Shown here piece by piece: positions 1-9,184 of a stretch of DNA of 64,000 bases. A model generated the notes under the pieces. The model ran no database searches. It had not been told where the DNA came from and saw nothing but the letters and a program-made list of their open reading frames with translations. The number at the start of each line of letters is the position of its first letter. Positions within the stretch are counted from its first letter, which is position 1. The DNA is taken from assembly GCA_041394885.1 (NCBI GenBank), contig JAWKHI010000043.1, positions 4,862 through 68,861 on the forward strand. Direction: 5' to 3'. The translations under genes and the position numbers were made by a program. The DNA is from DSOI01 sp041394885 (GTDB lineage Bacteria; Acidobacteriota; Terriglobia; Bryobacterales; Bryobacteraceae).

Positions 1-657
1 GCGCACACCCTCCATCTCACCGCGCCCGTGGTCACCGTCTATGGCCCCACGATGCGGGAAAGCGTACTGAAGGCGATCAGCGATCCGAACCTCGCCTTTG
101 TCCTTCTGCTCGCCGGCGCGCTCGGTCTCTACGTCGAATTCACCTCGCCCGGCCTGATCGTCCCCGGCGTGCTCGGCGGCATCCTGTCCCTGCTCGGATT
201 GTCGGCGCTATCGGTGCTGCCCATCAACTGGCTGGGCCTCGCGCTCATCTTGCTCTCGATCGCTCTCGCCATCCTCGAGGCCAAGATCGCCTCGCATGGC
301 ATCCTCGGCGTGGGAGCCGCCGTCTCGATGGTGCTCGGCGCGGTGATGTTGATCGATGGACCGCCCGATCTCCGCATCCGCTTGAGCACCGCACTCGCCG
401 CCGGGCTCCCGTTCGCCGCCATCAGCGTCTTTCTCGCCACGCTGGTCCTGCGCGCGCGCCGGAACAAGGTGGAAACCGGTGACAGCGGGCTGGCCGGCGA
501 AATCGGCGCGGCCCGGACCGCGCTCAATCCGTCCGGCAAGATTTTCGTGCATGGTGAATACTGGGATGCCACGTGTTCAACCATCGTGGAACAAGGCGCC
601 CGCGTGAGGGTGCGTGCACGGGAGGGCCTGCGCCTTCTCGTTGACCCTGTCGATTGA
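1..657 (+). CDS. NfeD family membrane protein, C-terminal part (5' end outside window)
   Basis: The reading frame is open from the first base, so this is the C-terminal part of a longer protein. The visible part has several hydrophobic segments (the first contains LAFVLLLAGALGLYVEF) followed by a soluble tail of about 60 residues ending LLVDPVD, which matches the small beta-barrel NfeD/OB-like domain. The segment before the membrane region resembles the end of the ClpP-like protease domain found in long-form NfeD proteins. It lies 19 bp before a slipin gene on the same strand; NfeD-slipin pairs are a well-known conserved operon thought to act in membrane quality control. Function beyond that is inferred. 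Confidence 0.85.
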   Translation, partial: AHTLHLTAPVVTVYGPTMRESVLKAISDPNLAFVLLLAGALGLYVEFTSPGLIVPGVLGGILSLLGLSALSVLPINWLGLALILLSIALAILEAKIASHGILGVGAAVSMVLGAVMLIDGPPDLRIRLSTALAAGLPFAAISVFLATLVLRARRNKVETGDSGLAGEIGAARTALNPSGKIFVHGEYWDATCSTIVEQGARVRVRAREGLRLLVDPVD

Positions 658-676
658 ACCCAACCTGGAGGTGACC

Positions 677-1444
677 ATGTCCGTTCTGCCGCTGGCCGTT
701 CTCGTCGTAGCCGTCTACCTGTTCTCCAGCATCAAGATACTTCGCGAATACGAACGAGCCGTGGTCTTCCGCCTCGGCCGGATCCTGCCAGGCACAAAAG
801 GACCCGGCCTGATCTTTGTCTTCGCGCCCATTGACCGCATGGTCCGCCTCTCGCTGCGGATCGAGACCGTCGACGTCCCCTCGCAAGACGTGGTAACGCG
901 CGACAACGTCACCGTCAAGGTGAACGCGGTCCTCTTCTTTCGCGTGCTGGACCCGCGTAAGGCCGTGCTCGAAGTGACCAACTTCATGTACGCCACTTCG
1001 CAACTCGCCCAGACCACCCTCCGCAGCGTACTCGGCGAAGTCGAGCTCGACGACCTGCTTAGCCAACGCGAGAAGATCAACATGAAGCTCCAGTCGGTGC
1101 TCGATCTCGAAACCGATCCCTGGGGCATCAAGGTCGCCAAAGTGGAAGTGAAGGCCGTTGATCTCCCCGAACAGATGATCCGCGCCATCTCCCGGCAGGC
1201 CGAAGCCGAACGCGAGCGCCGCGCCAAGATCATCCACGCCGAAGGCGAGTATCTCGCCGCCGAAAAGCTCGCCATGGCCGCCGAGTTGATTCAGAAGCAG
1301 CCTGCCGCCCTGCAGCTACGCTACCTCCAGACTCTCGTCGAAATCGGCGCCGAGAAGAACACCACCGTCGTCTTCCCGCTGCCGATTGACCTGGTCTCAG
1401 CGATGACGGGGGCCCTCAACAAGCTGGGAGGACAAGCCACGTAA
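677..1444 (+). CDS. slipin (stomatin/SPFH family protein)
   Basis: A 255-residue protein with one N-terminal membrane segment (about residues 3-18) followed by an SPFH/band-7 domain. Typical stomatin features are visible: EYERAVVFRLGR near residue 25, GPGLIF, then DVPSQDVVTRDNV, and a charged helix with QAEAERERRAKIIHAEGE. The ATG at 677 is chosen because GGAGGTG stands just before it at 667-673 and the protein then begins with the membrane anchor; an in-frame start at 614 would lie inside the nfeD frame. It forms a two-gene unit with the upstream NfeD gene. Slipins oligomerise on membranes and recruit NfeD proteases; the substrate here is unknown. Confidence 0.92.
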   Translation: MSVLPLAVLVVAVYLFSSIKILREYERAVVFRLGRILPGTKGPGLIFVFAPIDRMVRLSLRIETVDVPSQDVVTRDNVTVKVNAVLFFRVLDPRKAVLEVTNFMYATSQLAQTTLRSVLGEVELDDLLSQREKINMKLQSVLDLETDPWGIKVAKVEVKAVDLPEQMIRAISRQAEAERERRAKIIHAEGEYLAAEKLAMAAELIQKQPAALQLRYLQTLVEIGAEKNTTVVFPLPIDLVSAMTGALNKLGGQAT

Positions 1445-1455
1445 CACCCTCGCGC

Positions 1456-1884
1456 TCAATGGCGGTTTCGGAAGTACCACCGCCCCAGTGACTCGAGAAC
1501 ACGGTCGCCGCCCCCGAGCGACTCGTACTGATCGTCGATTGCAGCGAGTTCGTCGTCTACGGAATCGGGAAGTGCTCCTATCTGCTCGTTCCGTTCTTCC
1601 ATTTCACGAGGTACATCGCCGGAAAACAGGATCTCCGCCGCGCGCCGCAACAGATCGGCGTATGGCTTCAGGTCCAGGGACTCCAGGGCTTCGACGGTCT
1701 CCTCGTAATAGTCGGCCGGAGAGTTGTAGAAGAAAGCACCGTGACCGCCGTTGTCGATCTGCGGCGCATGACACCAAAGTAGAAACAGCACCCGGTCACG
1801 CCCGCTGAGGCTCTCGAGACCGTCGCGGAGGCATTGTTCCACCACGCCGCTTGCGGCCCTCTCGAGAGAGTCGACGTTACTCAC
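1456..1884 (-). CDS. DMP19/DUF4375-like protein
   Basis: A 142-residue acidic protein. The centre reads QIDNGGHGAFFYNS followed by a DYYEETVEAL helix, which is the recognisable core of the DMP19 (DUF4375) family; the family was named after a DNA-mimic protein of Neisseria, but most members have no established function. I start it at the GTG at 1884 because that codon overlaps the stop of the upstream sulfatase in a GTGA arrangement, indicating translational coupling; the longer open frame to 2043 would lie inside the sulfatase gene. What it has to do with the sulfatase is unknown. Confidence 0.72.
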   Translation of the reverse strand: MSNVDSLERAASGVVEQCLRDGLESLSGRDRVLFLLWCHAPQIDNGGHGAFFYNSPADYYEETVEALESLDLKPYADLLRRAAEILFSGDVPREMEERNEQIGALPDSVDDELAAIDDQYESLGGGDRVLESLGRWYFRNRH

Positions 1885-3461
1885 TTCCGCCACCCCGTGA
1901 ACTCGGCCTCGAGCTTTTCCCACCGCGCCGCCATCGCCCGTGAGCGGTCCGGATGGCGCGACGCGAGATTCGTCGTCTCGCCGCGGTCCCGCGCCAGATC
2001 GTACAACTCCCAGCCCCCGTCGCCCGCCGACACCGCCTTCCAATCTCCCTCACGCAGGCCGCGATTGTTCAGATGGTGAAAGAACAGGTAGTCGCGGTCG
2101 ATACTCGCATCCCGCGAGAACGCCCCGGCGAGCGAACGTCCCGGGTATGGCGGTGCGCCGCCGCCTGCCGTCGGCTTGCCGCCGGCCACATCCACCATCG
2201 TCGGCAGTACGTCGATCAGGTGACACGGCGTGTGGCGCAGCTTGCCTCGATCGCGAATGGCTGCCGGCCAATGCGCGATCATCGGCGACGAAATGCCGCC
2301 TTCGTGGATCCACGATTTGTGAAGCCGGAACGGCGAGTTCGCCGCACTGGACCAGCCCGGCCCCAAACACAAGTGGGATCGCCACGAACCCGGTTCCGCC
2401 CCCGCCTCGTGCCCGTCGGCGCGGATCAATTGCTCCGCGCTCGCGCCGTTGTCGGAGAAAAACAGGATGAGCGTATCCTCCAGCGCGCCCATCGATTCCA
2501 GACGCCCCAGCACACGGCCGATCTCCTGGTCCATCCGGTACACCATCGCCGCGTGGATCGCCATCTTTGTCGCCTGAAACTCACGCTGCACCGCCGTCAG
2601 CGATTTCCAGGGCACGGCGCGCGTCACCTCTCCCGGCCCGATCCGCCGCGTAAGTTCCTCCGATGCCAGATTCCACGGCGGCCACGTCTCCGGTTCGAGC
2701 GGCGCCGGCTTGCAGTTCACCAGCCCCATCGACTGCGCGCGTTTCCACCGCCTCTCCCGCAAACGATCCCACCCCTCGCCATAGCGGTCTTTGAACCGCG
2801 CGATGTCGGCGCTCAACGCGTGCAACGGAAAGTGCGGCGATGTGAAGGCCAGGTACAGGAAGAAGGGGTCTTCCGGGTTCTCGTTCCGATGCAGATCCAG
2901 CCACCCCGCCGCTCGCGTCCCAATCTCCGTCGTGGCATAGTATCCGCTGTCGGGCTTCACCGCCGGTAGCGGCTCGTCGTTCAGATGGTGGCGCGTCGGC
3001 GAGAAGAAACGGTCTTGGTCGCCCAGAAAATAAGAGTGGTGGAAGCCGGCGTCGCCCACCGGCATCGTCGCCGCGATGTGCCATTTGCCCGAGTGATAGC
3101 ATCGGTAGCCCTGCCCGGCAAGCTGCTGCGGCAGAAATCGCACCCACGACGCCGGCCGCGCATTCCGGCTCTGCTCGAGCCCCGATTGCTGCGAGTAAAA
3201 TCCGGAAAGCAGCGCGCCGCGCGAAGGCATGCACCGGGCCGTCGAATAGGCCTGCGTGAACCGCAAGCCGCCGCGCGCCAGCCGGTCCAGATTCGGCGTC
3301 TCGATCTCGCCGCCAAAACAGCCCGCGTCGGAGAAACCCATATCGTCGGCCAGGATCATGAGTAAGTTCGGCTTCTTGCGCCGCTGCTGCGCCAGCGCGG
3401 GGGCCGCGAGAAAGCTTCGCCTCGACAGGGACGGTCGCGCTATAGTCGGGACAGTTGCCAT
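1881..3461 (-). CDS. secreted type I sulfatase (arylsulfatase family)
   Basis: A 526-residue sulfatase. The N-terminus has a Tat-like signal (SLSRRSFLAAPALAQ). Metal-binding residues start at ILADDMGFSD (about residue 37). The formylglycine signature is C-M-P-S-R at about residue 77, so the enzyme needs a maturase (FGE type for Cys). FFSDNGASAE near residue 340 supplies further metal ligands, and GGISSPMIAHWP is typical of the C-terminal part. It probably desulfates a polysaccharide or aryl sulfate outside the cytoplasm. Its ATG at 3461 overlaps the first codons of the divergent gene on the plus strand, and the DMP19-like gene is coupled downstream. Confidence 0.93.
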   Translation of the reverse strand: MATVPTIARPSLSRRSFLAAPALAQQRRKKPNLLMILADDMGFSDAGCFGGEIETPNLDRLARGGLRFTQAYSTARCMPSRGALLSGFYSQQSGLEQSRNARPASWVRFLPQQLAGQGYRCYHSGKWHIAATMPVGDAGFHHSYFLGDQDRFFSPTRHHLNDEPLPAVKPDSGYYATTEIGTRAAGWLDLHRNENPEDPFFLYLAFTSPHFPLHALSADIARFKDRYGEGWDRLRERRWKRAQSMGLVNCKPAPLEPETWPPWNLASEELTRRIGPGEVTRAVPWKSLTAVQREFQATKMAIHAAMVYRMDQEIGRVLGRLESMGALEDTLILFFSDNGASAEQLIRADGHEAGAEPGSWRSHLCLGPGWSSAANSPFRLHKSWIHEGGISSPMIAHWPAAIRDRGKLRHTPCHLIDVLPTMVDVAGGKPTAGGGAPPYPGRSLAGAFSRDASIDRDYLFFHHLNNRGLREGDWKAVSAGDGGWELYDLARDRGETTNLASRHPDRSRAMAARWEKLEAEFTGWRK

Positions 3462-4609
3462 TGGGACGTATTATTTCAAATCTGGCGCTCTGGGCCGCAA
3501 TCGCTGCGCCGGTGGCATCGGCGCAGCCGCCAGGCCAAGTCATGGTGACGAACGGCGAACTGGAGTTGCTCGACAGCAAGGCTTCTCGTAAGGACTTCGA
3601 CTGCAAGATCCGCCGTTGGAGCCCCTCGCTCGGATTCGACCTTCGCTACCACTCCTTCTGGGTCGCCGAACTGAAGCCGAAAGAATTGCCCGAACGCGGC
3701 GGCCGATACCGCCTGGTGGTGCGCGCCCGCCCCGAGGCCGGCGGCGATGCCACCCACCTCACGGATTCCCTGCGCGCCCCGCCTCGCGCCCAAGCCAAGG
3801 GGAAAACCGTGGCCCTGTCGGGCGGCTTCGTCTTGGGCCCTGGCAAGTACCGCGTCGATTGGTTGCTCCGCGATCCCGCCGGAGGCTACTGCACCTCGCA
3901 CTGGGATGTAACCGTGAAGGCCGACGACAACGTGCGGCTGGCGATCGAGCCCAACACGGTCGCTCCCCCCTGGGGAACCGCGTCGAGGCCCGCCGTCGCC
4001 CCCGGCGCCCGCCAGTTCCACGTAAAGATACTCGCCAACTTCTCCAATACACGGCAAGGCCGCGCTACACTCGATCGGCGCGATAGTTCCGCCGTCGCAG
4101 CCATCGTGCGTGCCATCGCTCGCGAACCGCGCTTCGGAACCTTCAGCACCGTTGCGTTCAACATGCAGGAGGAGCGTGTACTCTATGAAGCCGCCAACGC
4201 GCCGCGCATCGATTTTCGCGCCCTGGGCCAGGCGATGGCTACCATGCGGCTCGGCGTGGTGGACTTCAAGAAACTGGCGGACCGCAACAGCGCCACGCGC
4301 TTTCTCACCGGCCTGCTCACCCGCCACCTGAGCCCGCCCCCCAGCGAAGCCACCAAGCCCGATTGCGTCATCATCGTCGGGCCCAAATTCTTTCTGGACC
4401 GTAGTGTTCCCAAGGAAGCGATGGCTGCGCTCGAAGGCTCCCGCGCACCGGTCTTTTACCTCAACTACGTGCCCCGTGTCCGGTCCATGCCATGGCGCGA
4501 CGCCGTGGGGGCGGCCGTGAAGACCTACGGCGGCTATGAATTCCGTATCACCACGCCCCAGGAACTGGGCAAGGCGCTCGAGGATATTCTCTCGAAGTTA
4601 GACAAGTAA
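3455..4609 (+). CDS. secreted conserved protein of unknown function
   Basis: A 384-residue protein. It starts with a signal peptide ending near AAPVASAQ, for which only TTG codons (3455 or 3461) are available as start; the first ATG at 3541 would remove the signal. Residues about 25-150 look like a beta-rich domain (GKYRVDWLLRDPAGGY), and from about 185 an alternating strand-helix domain (FHVKILANF, PDCVIIVGPKFF, APVFYLNYV) suggests a Rossmann or vWA-like fold without an obvious MIDAS motif. I do not recognise a characterised family. It converges with the following hydrolase gene with only one base between the stop codons. Confidence 0.7.
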   Translation: MPLGRIISNLALWAAIAAPVASAQPPGQVMVTNGELELLDSKASRKDFDCKIRRWSPSLGFDLRYHSFWVAELKPKELPERGGRYRLVVRARPEAGGDATHLTDSLRAPPRAQAKGKTVALSGGFVLGPGKYRVDWLLRDPAGGYCTSHWDVTVKADDNVRLAIEPNTVAPPWGTASRPAVAPGARQFHVKILANFSNTRQGRATLDRRDSSAVAAIVRAIAREPRFGTFSTVAFNMQEERVLYEAANAPRIDFRALGQAMATMRLGVVDFKKLADRNSATRFLTGLLTRHLSPPPSEATKPDCVIIVGPKFFLDRSVPKEAMAALEGSRAPVFYLNYVPRVRSMPWRDAVGAAVKTYGGYEFRITTPQELGKALEDILSKLDK

Positions 4610-4610
4610 C

Positions 4611-6740
4611 TTATTTCGGCCACCCGAGGTGCTTGCGGAGAAACGCGAACGTCCCCTTCGCGTTGATCTCGTGGACTCCATCGAAGAACTCGATCTCGGT
4701 GCGGTCCCCAATACCCAACTCCGTATAGAACCGGCGCACCCGCGCATACTCCTGCGCCACCCAGCGATCGAACCCAACCGGATCGTTGTGCCCGCGCTCC
4801 ACCATGAACGGGCGCGGCGCCATCATCATCGCCAGGTCTCCGTAGTTGAACGTGTTGCCCAGATCGAACTCATACATCTCGTGCTCGATGGTGAACAGAA
4901 AACTCTCGGGCCGCTCGCTCGACGCCATCTTGCCGATATACTCGCCGAAATCCCCTGACGTGATGCACAGCGCGTACCGGTCAAGCAACGGCGGAATGCG
5001 CGACGCCGTCTTCCCCCCATAGGAAAGCCCATAGTAGGCGATGCGGTCCGCATCCACGAACGGCAGCGACGCCAGCCATTCCAGGTGACGCTCATGCTGC
5101 GCGGCGATGAACGAGAACAGCGATAGCTGCAGCGGATTCGCCTTGCGCTGCAGCATCCGGTACTGCTCTTCGAAGATATACGGATTCTGCGGCGCGTACA
5201 CGATGTAACCCAGGTCCGCCAGTTGCGCCGCGAAGTGCTTGTAAACCTGCTCCGTCCTCGCATTCGGTGGCTCGATCAGATCCTGCGGACGCCCCGCGCG
5301 GCCATGCTGCGCCACCACCACCGGACGCTTTTCACCCGGCTTCAGATCCTTGGGCACCAGCAGGATCCCGTAGCCGAACACGTCCGGGAAAATCGGCAGC
5401 ACCACTTCGTGCCCCTTCCAGCGCGGCTTGTCGTAAATGGCTCGTGTTTGCGCAATCAGCGGTTCGCTCGCCCGCGGCAGTTTGCCGATCACCTCCTGCC
5501 AGAAATGCCGGCGATATGGCTCGATCGATTGCTTCCATTTCGCGGGCGACGTCCGGTCCGCATTGGCCCAAAAACGCGTCCGCACCGCCTCGGAGTCACG
5601 GACCCGCCGCTGAATGTAGGCGTGCAGATCTTCGAAAGCGGTCCGCGTGTAAGCCGCCAACCGCGGCACGGTTCCCTCGGCCTGCAGTGGCGCTTTCCAT
5701 TCCGCCAGCAGCGCCGCCAGCGCCGTATCCGTCATCGGCGAATCGCGGCCCATCCGGTCACTCACCAGCGCGATGTTGGACCCGAGCAGCCGCGCCCGTT
5801 CCACCTCCGCATGCACCTCGCCGGGACTCGGCGTGAGGATCACCCCCGGTGCCGCATCCGGTGCGCGCCCCGGCGTCTCCGGCGTCCGTGCCGGTTCAAT
5901 CAGCAAACGTCTCGGCTTCATCATCGCCGCGATGTCGGCGTCCCCGTAGGCCTCCAGAAGTCCCCACACGTTCCGGTAAACCGGCTCCCGCCAAAGCCCC
6001 TCACGCGGACCGTAGTAGCCGCTGATCAACGCTGTCCTGATGCGCGCGTCCAGTGCCGCCGCGTGCAACGCAATCAGCCCGCCCTCGGCGTAGCCGGCCA
6101 CCGCGATGGGAACCGCCGGCTGTTGCCGCGCGAACCAGTCCACCGCCGCCAGCGCCTTCTGCACCTCGTAGCCGATGATGTGACGCCCCATCTCGAAGGC
6201 CTGCCGGTAGAGGAACTCGCGCCGCGTTTGGTTCAGTGACCGCGGAATCGCTGGATTCACCACACCCGTCGGCCCGCGATCCACCAGCGCCACCACGATC
6301 ACCTGGCAGCCGCTCGCGGCCAAACGATGCGGCCAGGCAATGCTCTCCGGCGTCTGGTCGGCGTCCGGCAGAGCGACAATCCGCGCCTTGGGCGGGCCCG
6401 CCGGCTGAAAAAGGAGCCCTTGCGCATCCAGCCCATCGAGCACCGGCCACCGCACCCGCTGCACCCTGTACGCCGCATTGGCATAGACCTCAGCCGGCTG
6501 CGCCACCGTCGCATCCAGCGAAAGCGTGTCGAACGCCACTCGGTCGTCCACCACGCCGAGCATCTTCCGCAGCCCCTCCGGACGCGGCGGATTCGGACGC
6601 GTCTTGGTGGAATTGAAAAGTTCGTAGTCGAGCCACGAGTCAATGCCCGCAAGCATCCGCGCCGCCAGATCCCCTTCCGTGATCAGTGGCTGCGTACCCG
6701 GCAGAGACTGCGCAAGTAGTAAGACGGTGGCGGCCAGCAT
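4611..6740 (-). CDS. secreted protein with two alpha/beta-hydrolase domains, first one apparently inactive
   Basis: A 709-residue protein with a short signal peptide (MLAATVLLLAQSLPG). Two alpha/beta-hydrolase domains are visible. In the first (about residues 90-340) the nucleophile elbow reads V-A-G-Y-A-E-G-G, with alanine where serine or cysteine is expected. The second (about 400-709) has Y-Y-G-L-S-Y-G-G with serine, and the C-terminal FFDGVHEINAKG supplies a probable catalytic histidine. The second domain resembles acetyl-xylan-esterase/dienelactone-hydrolase-like proteins. The ATG directly follows the TAA of the aldo/keto reductase gene, so the two are probably cotranscribed. Substrate unknown; a carbohydrate ester is a guess. 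Confidence 0.8.
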   Translation of the reverse strand: MLAATVLLLAQSLPGTQPLITEGDLAARMLAGIDSWLDYELFNSTKTRPNPPRPEGLRKMLGVVDDRVAFDTLSLDATVAQPAEVYANAAYRVQRVRWPVLDGLDAQGLLFQPAGPPKARIVALPDADQTPESIAWPHRLAASGCQVIVVALVDRGPTGVVNPAIPRSLNQTRREFLYRQAFEMGRHIIGYEVQKALAAVDWFARQQPAVPIAVAGYAEGGLIALHAAALDARIRTALISGYYGPREGLWREPVYRNVWGLLEAYGDADIAAMMKPRRLLIEPARTPETPGRAPDAAPGVILTPSPGEVHAEVERARLLGSNIALVSDRMGRDSPMTDTALAALLAEWKAPLQAEGTVPRLAAYTRTAFEDLHAYIQRRVRDSEAVRTRFWANADRTSPAKWKQSIEPYRRHFWQEVIGKLPRASEPLIAQTRAIYDKPRWKGHEVVLPIFPDVFGYGILLVPKDLKPGEKRPVVVAQHGRAGRPQDLIEPPNARTEQVYKHFAAQLADLGYIVYAPQNPYIFEEQYRMLQRKANPLQLSLFSFIAAQHERHLEWLASLPFVDADRIAYYGLSYGGKTASRIPPLLDRYALCITSGDFGEYIGKMASSERPESFLFTIEHEMYEFDLGNTFNYGDLAMMMAPRPFMVERGHNDPVGFDRWVAQEYARVRRFYTELGIGDRTEIEFFDGVHEINAKGTFAFLRKHLGWPK

Positions 6741-7658
6741 TTAGGCAACCGGTCCGCGCAAGGGTCCCCATGCGCGGGCCATCTCCTTGCCTTGCGATTC
6801 CAGGCGCGACACCTCGGCCGGAGCCAAGGGCTGGTAGGACTTCACCGTGCGCACCGCCAGTTCCACCTCGGCCGGGCTCTTCATGCCCATGATCGCCACC
6901 GACAGTCCCGGGATGCCGAGCGCGTACCGGACGGCGTTGGTATAGTGCTCCGGCGCCGATAGCTTCGCGCCTTCGCCTTCGGCTCCGCCCAGCACCTTCA
7001 TCGCCACCACACCCAGACCCCGTTTTCGCGCGGCTTCGAACACCGTGCCCTCGAAGTTGTAGGTATGGCGGTCCACGAAGTTAGCCGCGCACATCACCAA
7101 CTCGATCTCGCCCGTTTCTATCACCGGCAGCGCCCGCGCCGGACGCAGGTGGCACGTCATGCCGATATGCCGGATTTGCCCCTTCTTCTTCGCATCGCGA
7201 AGCGCGGCCAGAGCGCCCTCTTCGCCGAGCAGCACTTCGAGACTCGGGAACCGGTCCGTGCGCCCCACATTGTGGATGTGAACCGCGTCCAGGTGATCGG
7301 TCTGCAGTTTGCGCAGGCTGTTCTCGATTTGCCACGCCGCGTCCTGCTTCGACGTTGTTTCCACTTTCGAAACCAGGAAGACCTTGTCGCGATGGCCCTT
7401 CAATGCCCGCCCCAGGCGTTCTTCCGCGCTCCCGTAAATCGGCGCGGTGTCGATATAGTTGATGCCCGCGTCGATGACCGCGCCCACGGTCCGATAGGCG
7501 TCGGCTTGCGTCAGACCGGCGGCGCCGATGGGCGCCGAGCCCAGACCGAGCAGCGTCACCGTCGCGCCTGTCTTTCCCAACGCTCGCACCGGGAGCGGAT
7601 CGGCGGCGCGCAAGGCGGACGCGGCCGCAAGTGTGGTGGTGAAGTGTCGGCGGTTCAT
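6741..7658 (-). CDS. aldo/keto reductase, probably exported
   Basis: A 305-residue aldo/keto reductase. The catalytic tetrad can be read: Asp in YIDTAP, Tyr in PIYGSAEE, Lys in FLVSKVET and His in AVHIHNVG. The N-terminus (NRRHFTTTLAAASALRAA) looks like a Tat signal, as in many acidobacterial paralogues of this family. It reduces a carbonyl with NADPH or oxidises the reverse substrate; the substrate cannot be read. It is followed without a gap by the two-domain hydrolase. It lies downstream of nuoN on the same strand, 59 bp away, so read-through from the nuo operon is possible. Confidence 0.9.
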   Translation of the reverse strand: MNRRHFTTTLAAASALRAADPLPVRALGKTGATVTLLGLGSAPIGAAGLTQADAYRTVGAVIDAGINYIDTAPIYGSAEERLGRALKGHRDKVFLVSKVETTSKQDAAWQIENSLRKLQTDHLDAVHIHNVGRTDRFPSLEVLLGEEGALAALRDAKKKGQIRHIGMTCHLRPARALPVIETGEIELVMCAANFVDRHTYNFEGTVFEAARKRGLGVVAMKVLGGAEGEGAKLSAPEHYTNAVRYALGIPGLSVAIMGMKSPAEVELAVRTVKSYQPLAPAEVSRLESQGKEMARAWGPLRGPVA

Positions 7659-7717
7659 TGTTCAGGAGTTTACTACAACTGCCAATGCCCGCACAGTCGC
7701 TGCGCCCGCGCGGCCCG

Positions 7718-9184
7718 CTATCGCAGTTGAGCCGCGCGCCGCGCGATGTCGAGCAGCAGGGAGGGGAACACGCCAAGCACGACCGTCGCCGCCGTCGCGC
7801 TCCACAGCGTGAGCCGGGTCCCGGCGGGCAGGGCCGTCAATGACTTCGTCGCTTCGCTCGGCTCGTGGAAGTACATCACAACGAGGATCCGCAGATAGTA
7901 ATACGCGGCCACCGCGCTGTTGAGCAATCCAAGGATTGTAAGCCAAATCAGGTTCGCGTCGAGCGCCGCGCGGAAGATATAGAACTTACCGAAGAACCCC
8001 GCAGTCAGCGGCACTCCGATCAGAGACAGTAGGAAGATCGCGAACATCGCCGCGGTGGCCGGTTGCTTTTCGCTGAGTCCGGCGAAATCATCCACCTGCA
8101 CGTATCGCTCGCCCTGCCGCCCAAAATGGCTGATGATGGCGAACGCCCCGACGTTCATGAACGCATACGCCGCCAGATAGAACATCGCGGCTTCGGTCCC
8201 GATCTTGGAATGCGCCGTTACCGCCACCATCACGTAGCCGGCGTGCGCAATCGACGAGTACGCGAGCATCCGCTTGATGTTGGCCTGCATCAGCGCGGCG
8301 AAGTTCCCGATGATCATCGTAGCCAGCGCAGACATCCATACAATGGGCTCCCAGCGCTCGGCGAGTCCGCCGAATCCGGTGAAGTAGACACGGATGAACA
8401 CCGCGAAGGCGGCTGCCTTAGGCGCGGCGGACATGAATGCGGTCACAGGGGCCGGTGCGCCTTGATAGACGTCTGGCGTCCAGGCCTGGAACGGAGCCGC
8501 GGAAACCTTGAAGGCGAATCCGGCGAACATCAACGCCGCCGCGGCGCCCACCATCGCATGGGCGTGAGCCGTGGTGGGATCCACAACCGCGGTCCGGATC
8601 ACGTTCAGGTTCGTCGATCCCGTCAGACCGTAAATCCACGCCACACCATATAGGAGGAACGCCGTGGCGAATGAGCCGAGCAGAAAGTATTTGATCGCCG
8701 CTTCGTTGTTACGCTTATCGTCGCGCAGGTAGCCGGCCAGGATATAGGTGGCGATCGAGGAAATCTCCAGACCGATGAACACCATAATCAGTTCGTTGGC
8801 CGTGGCAAGCAGGCACTGCCCGGTGAGCGAATAAAGCACCAGGGCAAAGTATTCTCCGGAGTCCGCGCCTTCTCTTTCGAGATATGATCCCGAGCACAAC
8901 ACCGCAAGAAAACCTACGAGCAAAACCAGCATCCGGAAGAACGTACCGAAGCCATCCACGATGAGAAAATTCTGAAACGCCGGCCCTGGCATCGTACCGG
9001 CATAAACGGCGCTGCCGAATGCAAGCGCGATCCCGAGCAAGGCGATGGGCGCGGTGTTCTTGCGCGGCGCCTCGCCGGACAAGGCTTCCAGCAGCATGAT
9101 GATGGTCCCGAACACCACCAGGATCATCTCCGGCAAGATCCGGATGTATTCGACCGACGAGGGAAAGCTGAAATCAGCGGGCAT
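7718..9184 (-). CDS. nuoN: NADH-quinone oxidoreductase subunit N
   Basis: An antiporter-like membrane subunit of complex I of about 488 residues with some 14 hydrophobic segments. Diagnostic segments include ELIMVFIGLEISSIATYIL, the KVSAAPFQAWTPDVYQGAP motif with the conserved lysine, and MLAYSSIAHAGY. It lies at the distal end of the proton-pumping arm. The ATG at 9184 is preferred; a TTG six bases upstream is also open. It overlaps the end of nuoM by 11 bp and is the last nuo gene of the operon. Confidence 0.96.
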   Translation of the reverse strand: MPADFSFPSSVEYIRILPEMILVVFGTIIMLLEALSGEAPRKNTAPIALLGIALAFGSAVYAGTMPGPAFQNFLIVDGFGTFFRMLVLLVGFLAVLCSGSYLEREGADSGEYFALVLYSLTGQCLLATANELIMVFIGLEISSIATYILAGYLRDDKRNNEAAIKYFLLGSFATAFLLYGVAWIYGLTGSTNLNVIRTAVVDPTTAHAHAMVGAAAALMFAGFAFKVSAAPFQAWTPDVYQGAPAPVTAFMSAAPKAAAFAVFIRVYFTGFGGLAERWEPIVWMSALATMIIGNFAALMQANIKRMLAYSSIAHAGYVMVAVTAHSKIGTEAAMFYLAAYAFMNVGAFAIISHFGRQGERYVQVDDFAGLSEKQPATAAMFAIFLLSLIGVPLTAGFFGKFYIFRAALDANLIWLTILGLLNSAVAAYYYLRILVVMYFHEPSEATKSLTALPAGTRLTLWSATAATVVLGVFPSLLLDIARRAAQLR

